Source: M3 sp964637445
GTDB lineage: Bacteria; Bacteroidota; Bacteroidia; Bacteroidales; Muribaculaceae
Direction: 5' to 3'
Assembly: GCA_964637445.1 (NCBI GenBank)
Contig: CAZWWS010000032.1
Coordinates: 1 to 28,316, forward strand
Length of the DNA: 28,316 nt
Numbering within the stretch: position 1 is the first letter of the stretch; every line of letters begins with the position of its first letter. The notes beneath the pieces are model-generated. The model worked only from the letters and a program-made list of their open reading frames with translations, searched no databases and was not told where the DNA came from. The position numbers were made by a program, and so were the translations under genes. Below, piece by piece: positions 24,785 to 28,316 of this stretch.

Positions 24785-24792
24785 CAAAGTTA
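24785..24792 (-). promoter_or_regulatory. -7 element of the MATE pseudogene leader
   Basis: Minus-strand TAACTTTG at 24785-24792 would start a transcript near 24779, giving a leader of about 125 nt. No clear -33 TTG is present. Confidence 0.6.
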
Positions 24793-24857
24793 GCAATAAA
24801 GATTGAAGTACGGAAATATACGCCGTGTTTTTAATTCATATTATTAGCAGTTGATGG

Positions 24858-24888
24858 TTGGTTATTCGGGGGGTTTTGCCTAACTTTG
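24858..24888 (+). promoter_or_regulatory. Promoter of the nuclease/mnmE operon
   Basis: TTG at 24858-24860, 20 nt, TAACTTTG at 24881-24888; ATG at 24916 follows after about 21 nt of leader. Confidence 0.8.
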
Positions 24889-24915
24889 TAGTGCATAATT
24901 GACATCAATAGACTA

Positions 24916-25812
24916 ATGGCAACAAATAATAGTACGAAACGAAAAACGACACGACGCACCACGTCACGGAAAAGCGGGAAGTCGTCGAAGCGCTCACGCT
25001 TAAGTATCACGTCGGTGATATGGTTTTTATTGGTAACGGCGATAATAGGGCTTACGGCTCGCTATCTGATGGCTAAGCCGACGACCACGGTAGATGCGCC
25101 GACAGGAGCTTACGGCAACTTGGAGTCGGTGGTGACTAATCCGACGCTCAAAGAGCAGCTTATCAAATATAGAGGAATGACCATATCGTTCAACAGCGAC
25201 CACCACATACCCAACTGGGTGGCATGGGAGCTGACTGCGACGGAAACGGAGGGCGATATACCTCGTGCCAACAATTTCGTGAACGACACGGATGTAACGG
25301 GCTGTCCGGATCCGTGGGACTACAGCTACTCGGGATATGACCGCGGCCACATGGCGCCTGCGGGCGATATGAAGTGGGACTCGCAAGCGATGCAGCAATC
25401 GTTTATGCTCACCAATATTTGTCCGCAAGCCAAAAGCTTGAATACAGGGGCATGGAAACGTCTTGAAGAGAAATGCCGCCAACGTGCTGTGGCCGACAGT
25501 GCCATTGTGATCGTGTGTGGGCCGGTGCTCACCGACACCATCCGCGAGCATATCGGCGACACGAGAGTGTCGGTGCCGAAAAGATTTTTCAAGGTTGTGT
25601 TGTCGCCCTACACCAATCCTCCACGCGCTATAGGATTTATCATGCCGAATGCGTCGTTTAAGGGGGGAATACAAGTGGCGGCTGTGTCGATCGACGAAGT
25701 GGAAGCCGCAACCGGGCATGACTTTTTCGCGTCGCTCCCCGACTCGCTTGAGAAGAGATTGGAATCGCAATGTAAGTTCAACCAATGGAGCAATATCCCC
25801 AAGAAACGATGA
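24916..25812 (+). CDS. Membrane-anchored DNA/RNA non-specific endonuclease (NUC family)
   Basis: The 298-residue product starts with about 32 basic, Ser/Thr/Lys/Arg-rich residues and one membrane segment (about 33-51, VIWFLLVTAIIGLTARYL), so the nuclease domain would face the periplasm or be released. The catalytic DRGH occurs in GYDRGHMAPAGDMKWD, followed by the metal-binding Asn of SFMLTNICPQAKSLNTGAWKRLE, all standard for the beta-beta-alpha-Me NUC family (EndA, NucA). Roles of relatives include nutrient DNA breakdown and DNA uptake. Its TGA shares four bases with the mnmE ATG (ATGA 25809-25812), so the two are translationally coupled, although no functional link is evident. Confidence 0.93.
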   Translation: MATNNSTKRKTTRRTTSRKSGKSSKRSRLSITSVIWFLLVTAIIGLTARYLMAKPTTTVDAPTGAYGNLESVVTNPTLKEQLIKYRGMTISFNSDHHIPNWVAWELTATETEGDIPRANNFVNDTDVTGCPDPWDYSYSGYDRGHMAPAGDMKWDSQAMQQSFMLTNICPQAKSLNTGAWKRLEEKCRQRAVADSAIVIVCGPVLTDTIREHIGDTRVSVPKRFFKVVLSPYTNPPRAIGFIMPNASFKGGIQVAAVSIDEVEAATGHDFFASLPDSLEKRLESQCKFNQWSNIPKKR

Positions 25813-27254
25813 TAAACCCGCTCAACGACGATACCATTTGCGCCATAGCGACAGCTCAAGGAGGCGCCATAGGCATAATTCGCGTCAGCGGATCGCAAGC
25901 GATAGCCATCACCGACAAGATTTTCACACCGGCTCGCAGCAGCATATCGCTCGACAGCCGACAGCCTTACACTCTGACATTCGGCACGATAAAGGACGGT
26001 GATGAAATCGTCGACGAGGTGCTTGTGTCGCTATTCCGAGGGCCGAAGTCTTACACCGGAGAGGATACCACAGAAATTACTTGCCACGGCTCGCAATACA
26101 TATTAAACCGCGTGGTGCAACTGCTCATCGACAGCGGATGTAGGCTTGCACAGCCGGGCGAATACACTCAGCGTGCATACCTTAACGGAAAAATGGATCT
26201 CAGCCAAGCCGAGGCTGTGGCCGACTTGATAGCCTCGACCTCTTCGGCAACACATCGCCTTGCCATCAGCCAGATGAGAGGCGGATTTTCGCAAGAACTC
26301 GGCAGGCTTCGCGACCGCTTGCTGCATCTGACCTCGCTCATGGAGCTTGAGCTCGACTTTGCTGACCACGAAGAGTTGGAGTTTGCCGACCGAAGCGAAC
26401 TGCGACAAATCGCCACTGAAATAGAGCAAAAGCTCTCGCGACTGGTCGACTCATTCAAGGCGGGCAATGCGCTCAAAAATGGAATACCCGTAGCCATAAT
26501 AGGCGAAACAAATGCCGGAAAATCGACACTGCTCAACGCCCTACTCAACGAGGAAAAGGCCATCGTGTCGGACATACACGGCACTACTCGCGATGTGATA
26601 GAGGACACGATAATTCTCGGTGGTAGCTTATTCCGCTTTATTGACACGGCGGGCATACGCGAATCGTCCGACACAATAGAGCGCATCGGTATCGAACGAA
26701 CGTTTGAGCAAATCCGCAAAGCCGACATCGTGCTATGGGTTATCGACGCTACAAATGCCGAAGAGCAATATGCTTCGTTGGCTCCTCGCATATTGCCACT
26801 CATAGAAGAACGAGGAACGAAATTGGTGCTCGTAGTCAACAAATGCGACTTAAAACCCAACACGACATCCGGCAACTCGCTATCGCTACTGAAAGAGGCT
26901 CCGGCAATACTATCGCTGCAGTTAGCCGAAGCCCTCAAGACAATACCATCGATAGCCATAAGCGCAAAGTCGCGACTAAATCTCGACTCGCTGATAGAAG
27001 CATTGTCGACCATTAACAGCGAAGCAAACGAGGCCGACATCATAGTGACCAATGCTCGCCACTACGAAGCCCTAACCCACGCACTCGAAGCCATAACGCG
27101 AGTGCAAGACGGTCTTACTGCCTCGTTGCCGGGCGACCTCATCAGTCAAGACCTCCGCGAATGCCTCTTCCACCTCGCAGAAATCACCGGCGGCGCCATC
27201 ACCACCGACGAAGTCCTCTCAAACATATTCTCCCACTTCTGCATCGGTAAGTAA
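25809..27254 (+). CDS. mnmE: tRNA modification GTPase MnmE
   Basis: ATG 25809 is preferred to an in-frame ATG at 25785 because the product then begins near NDDTICAIATAQGGAIGIIRVSG, as MnmE normally does, and the start overlaps the nuclease stop by four bases. The 481-residue product has the tetrahydrofolate-binding N-domain (about 1-120), a helical domain, an inserted G domain with P-loop GETNAGKST (about 232-240), GTTRD, DTAGIR and NKCD, and the C-terminal FCIGK with the essential Cys. With MnmG it installs the cmnm5 group at wobble uridine 34. The GET in place of GxP in the P-loop also occurs in other Bacteroidetes MnmE. Confidence 0.96.
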   Translation: MINPLNDDTICAIATAQGGAIGIIRVSGSQAIAITDKIFTPARSSISLDSRQPYTLTFGTIKDGDEIVDEVLVSLFRGPKSYTGEDTTEITCHGSQYILNRVVQLLIDSGCRLAQPGEYTQRAYLNGKMDLSQAEAVADLIASTSSATHRLAISQMRGGFSQELGRLRDRLLHLTSLMELELDFADHEELEFADRSELRQIATEIEQKLSRLVDSFKAGNALKNGIPVAIIGETNAGKSTLLNALLNEEKAIVSDIHGTTRDVIEDTIILGGSLFRFIDTAGIRESSDTIERIGIERTFEQIRKADIVLWVIDATNAEEQYASLAPRILPLIEERGTKLVLVVNKCDLKPNTTSGNSLSLLKEAPAILSLQLAEALKTIPSIAISAKSRLNLDSLIEALSTINSEANEADIIVTNARHYEALTHALEAITRVQDGLTASLPGDLISQDLRECLFHLAEITGGAITTDEVLSNIFSHFCIGK

Positions 27255-27297
27255 GTGATTGGTTGTCTAATAGTTAAATCAATCATAAATGATTAAT

Positions 27298-27324
27298 ATA
27301 GCACTCTTTACGGGTGCTATTTTT
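27298..27324 (+). terminator. Terminator of mnmE
   Basis: ATAGCAC and GTGCTAT arms (27298-27304, 27314-27320) around a nine-base loop are followed by TTTTT. It lies 44 nt after the mnmE stop. Confidence 0.75.
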
Positions 27325-27390
27325 GTTTGTGCAAGCATCGTTGTTAATCGTTGCTAAGCCTTTTTACGCCTGTTTTTGTACCTCCTGTGT

Positions 27391-27429
27391 ACCTCGCCAC
27401 TAAAACCAGCACTTTGTGCTTGGCGAGGT
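27391..27429. repeat. Nested inverted repeat at a probable element boundary
   Basis: Outer arms ACCTCGCCA (27391-27399) and TGGCGAGGT (27421-27429) enclose a second stem AGCAC/GTGCT (27408-27412, 27416-27420) with loop TTT. Just upstream is a direct repeat GTACCTC separated by CTGT. The CCTCGCC/GGCGAGG arms recur in the palindrome cluster at 1664-1699. Confidence 0.75.
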
Positions 27430-27440
27430 GATGGAGAATG

Positions 27441-27480
27441 TTGACTATGGTTGACAATGGTTTACGATAGTTGACAAAAT
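27441..27480 (+). repeat. Four 10-bp direct repeats upstream of the HTH gene
   Basis: Consecutive 10-mers TTGACTATGG, TTGACAATGG, TTTACGATAG and TTGACAAAAT occupy 27441-27480, exactly one helical turn each. They look like sites for a repeat-binding protein, such as an excision factor or the HTH protein encoded 34 bp downstream. Confidence 0.75.
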
Positions 27481-27513
27481 ACGGGAGAAATAAACATTAA
27501 AAACGATGTAAAA

Positions 27514-28316
27514 ATGGCAGCAAGCAGTATTAGAATCACAAAGATTTGTCAATGGTGTGGGATTGAGTTTGAGGCTCAAAAAGTATCTACAAAGTATTGT
27601 TCCCACCGTTGTGCCAATCTCGCCTACAAACAAGCAGTGCGAGATAAAAGAGTAAAGCAGGCTGAAGCAGAAACTCTATCAATCAAATTGGAGAAGCCAA
27701 TAGAAAATGTAAAGGACAAAGAGTATCTATCATTTGCCCAAGCTGGGAAACTATTAGGACTATCTCGTCAGGCTGTGTATAATATGGTTAAAGCGGGGAA
27801 TCTCAAAGCATCAAAGATTAGTAGTAGATTATCATTTATCAAACGAACAGATATAGATGCTATGCTTGAGAATAAACCATACAAGACGCTACACCCAAAA
27901 GATTCAGTACCCATCACCGATTTCTACACCACATCCGAAATTAAAGAAAAGTTCGGCGTTAAAGATTCCTGGATATTTCAGATTGCGAAGGAGCATAATA
28001 TCCCTCGTACATTCAATCGTGGCAAGACATATTGGAGCAAGAAGCATATCGACTCCGACTTTGCCAAGAAAGCACCAGATGCAAGCATTACCGAGTGGTA
28101 CAGCGTGGCGGAGTTGCAGGAAAAGTTTGGAATGACGCTTTCGGCAATCTATACCTTTGTATATAAGAATGTAATCCCCAAACGCAAAGAGGGCAAGATG
28201 GTCTATTACTCGAAAAAGCATTTCGACATTGCTAAAGGCATTGAAACGCCAGAAGAGCCGAAATACTACACCATACCCGAAGCAATGGCGAAATACAACC
28301 TCACACGCGACCAACT
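27514..28316 (+). CDS. Zinc-finger protein with tandem helix-turn-helix repeats, 3' end outside window
   Basis: The frame from ATG 27514 is open to the window end (267 codons plus 2 nt), so it is easily missed by tools that require a stop codon. The first ~50 residues hold a CxxC...CxxxC zinc site (CQWCG, then KYCSHRCAN). Then come at least four repeats of about 50-60 residues, each resembling a MerR/Xis-type helix-turn-helix with a terminal wing: EYLSFAQAGKLLGLSRQAVY, DFYTTSEIKEKFGVKDSWIF, EWYSVAELQEKFGMTLSAIY and the start KYYTIPEAMAKYNLTRDQ. Such proteins are known from Bacteroidales integrative elements, beside tyrosine recombinases. With the repeats at 27441-27480 just upstream, it is likely a DNA-binding excision or regulatory factor of a mobile element continuing beyond the window. 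Function is inferred. Confidence 0.8.
   Translation, partial: MAASSIRITKICQWCGIEFEAQKVSTKYCSHRCANLAYKQAVRDKRVKQAEAETLSIKLEKPIENVKDKEYLSFAQAGKLLGLSRQAVYNMVKAGNLKASKISSRLSFIKRTDIDAMLENKPYKTLHPKDSVPITDFYTTSEIKEKFGVKDSWIFQIAKEHNIPRTFNRGKTYWSKKHIDSDFAKKAPDASITEWYSVAELQEKFGMTLSAIYTFVYKNVIPKRKEGKMVYYSKKHFDIAKGIETPEEPKYYTIPEAMAKYNLTRDQ

Noticed and set aside
27255..27440. tRNA gene as integration target after mnmE
   Set aside because: No cloverleaf could be drawn; the hairpins are a terminator and a nested inverted repeat only.
27441..27480. Iterons of a replication origin
   Set aside because: Only four imperfect 10-mers, no replication gene is visible, and the surroundings are chromosomal (mnmE). 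A regulatory or excision site fits better.
27471..27500. Sigma-70-like TTGACA promoter for the tandem-HTH gene
   Set aside because: No matching -10 at 16-18 bp, and Bacteroidales do not use that consensus; TTGACA is part of the 10-bp repeats.

Overview
The window reads as chromosomal DNA of a member of the order Bacteroidales. The main reasons are the repeated promoter pattern TTG/TTTG, 19-20 nt, TAnnTTTG upstream of many genes, the scarcity of Shine-Dalgarno sequences, and the gene types present (CotH-like secreted protein with a Por-type C-terminal tail, Bacteroidetes-style GMP synthases, PepT, MnmE with a GETNAGKST P-loop). A gut Muribaculaceae-like organism is my guess from overall style, but the family cannot be proved from this sequence alone.

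Layout. 1-1292: 3' part of a secreted beta-helix-like protein, ending in a strong terminator. 1356-1976: about 600 bp without a gene, packed with tiny-loop palindromes. 1977-6919: a promoter and a tightly spaced run of a membrane-anchored coiled-coil protein, an MgtC/SapB protein, a CPA2-type antiporter with two TrkA-C domains and a DMT-family transporter. 6966-9724: a three-gene cassette (polytopic membrane protein, UbiA-family phosphoribosyltransferase-like enzyme, HAD-IB phosphatase) that looks like polyprenyl-phosphate-pentose chemistry. 9793-11628: CotH-like secreted protein. 11730-13087: YhhQ-type queuosine-precursor transporter translationally coupled to an unusual CX4CX2C radical-SAM-like protein, suggesting queuine salvage. 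13163-18487: ychF, a full-length GMP synthase, a Fic protein on the opposite strand, and a second GMP synthase whose glutaminase domain has lost its catalytic parts. 18610-20767: pepT and miaA. 20905-23326 (minus strand, AT-richer): a type II restriction-modification pair, a 5-cytosine methyltransferase and an HNH endonuclease whose last ~35 codons are out of frame. 23586-24653 (minus): a broken MATE transporter, preceded by a leader that folds as a three-way junction followed by an intrinsic terminator, i.e. riboswitch-like. 24916-27254: membrane-anchored NUC-type endonuclease overlapping mnmE. 27255-28316: a boundary-like region with a nested hairpin and four 10-bp direct repeats, then an open-ended gene for a zinc-finger protein with at least four tandem helix-turn-helix repeats, probably the edge of a mobile element.

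The most interesting items are: (1) the GMP synthase paralogue without a working glutaminase, separated from the complete paralogue only by fic; (2) the fic regulatory repeats, which recur both around its promoter and inside its coding sequence; (3) the riboswitch-like leader of the decayed MATE gene; (4) the transporter/radical SAM pair; (5) the phosphoribosyl-polyprenyl cassette; and (6) the frameshifted HNH restriction gene. No tRNA, rRNA, CRISPR array or complete insertion sequence was seen.
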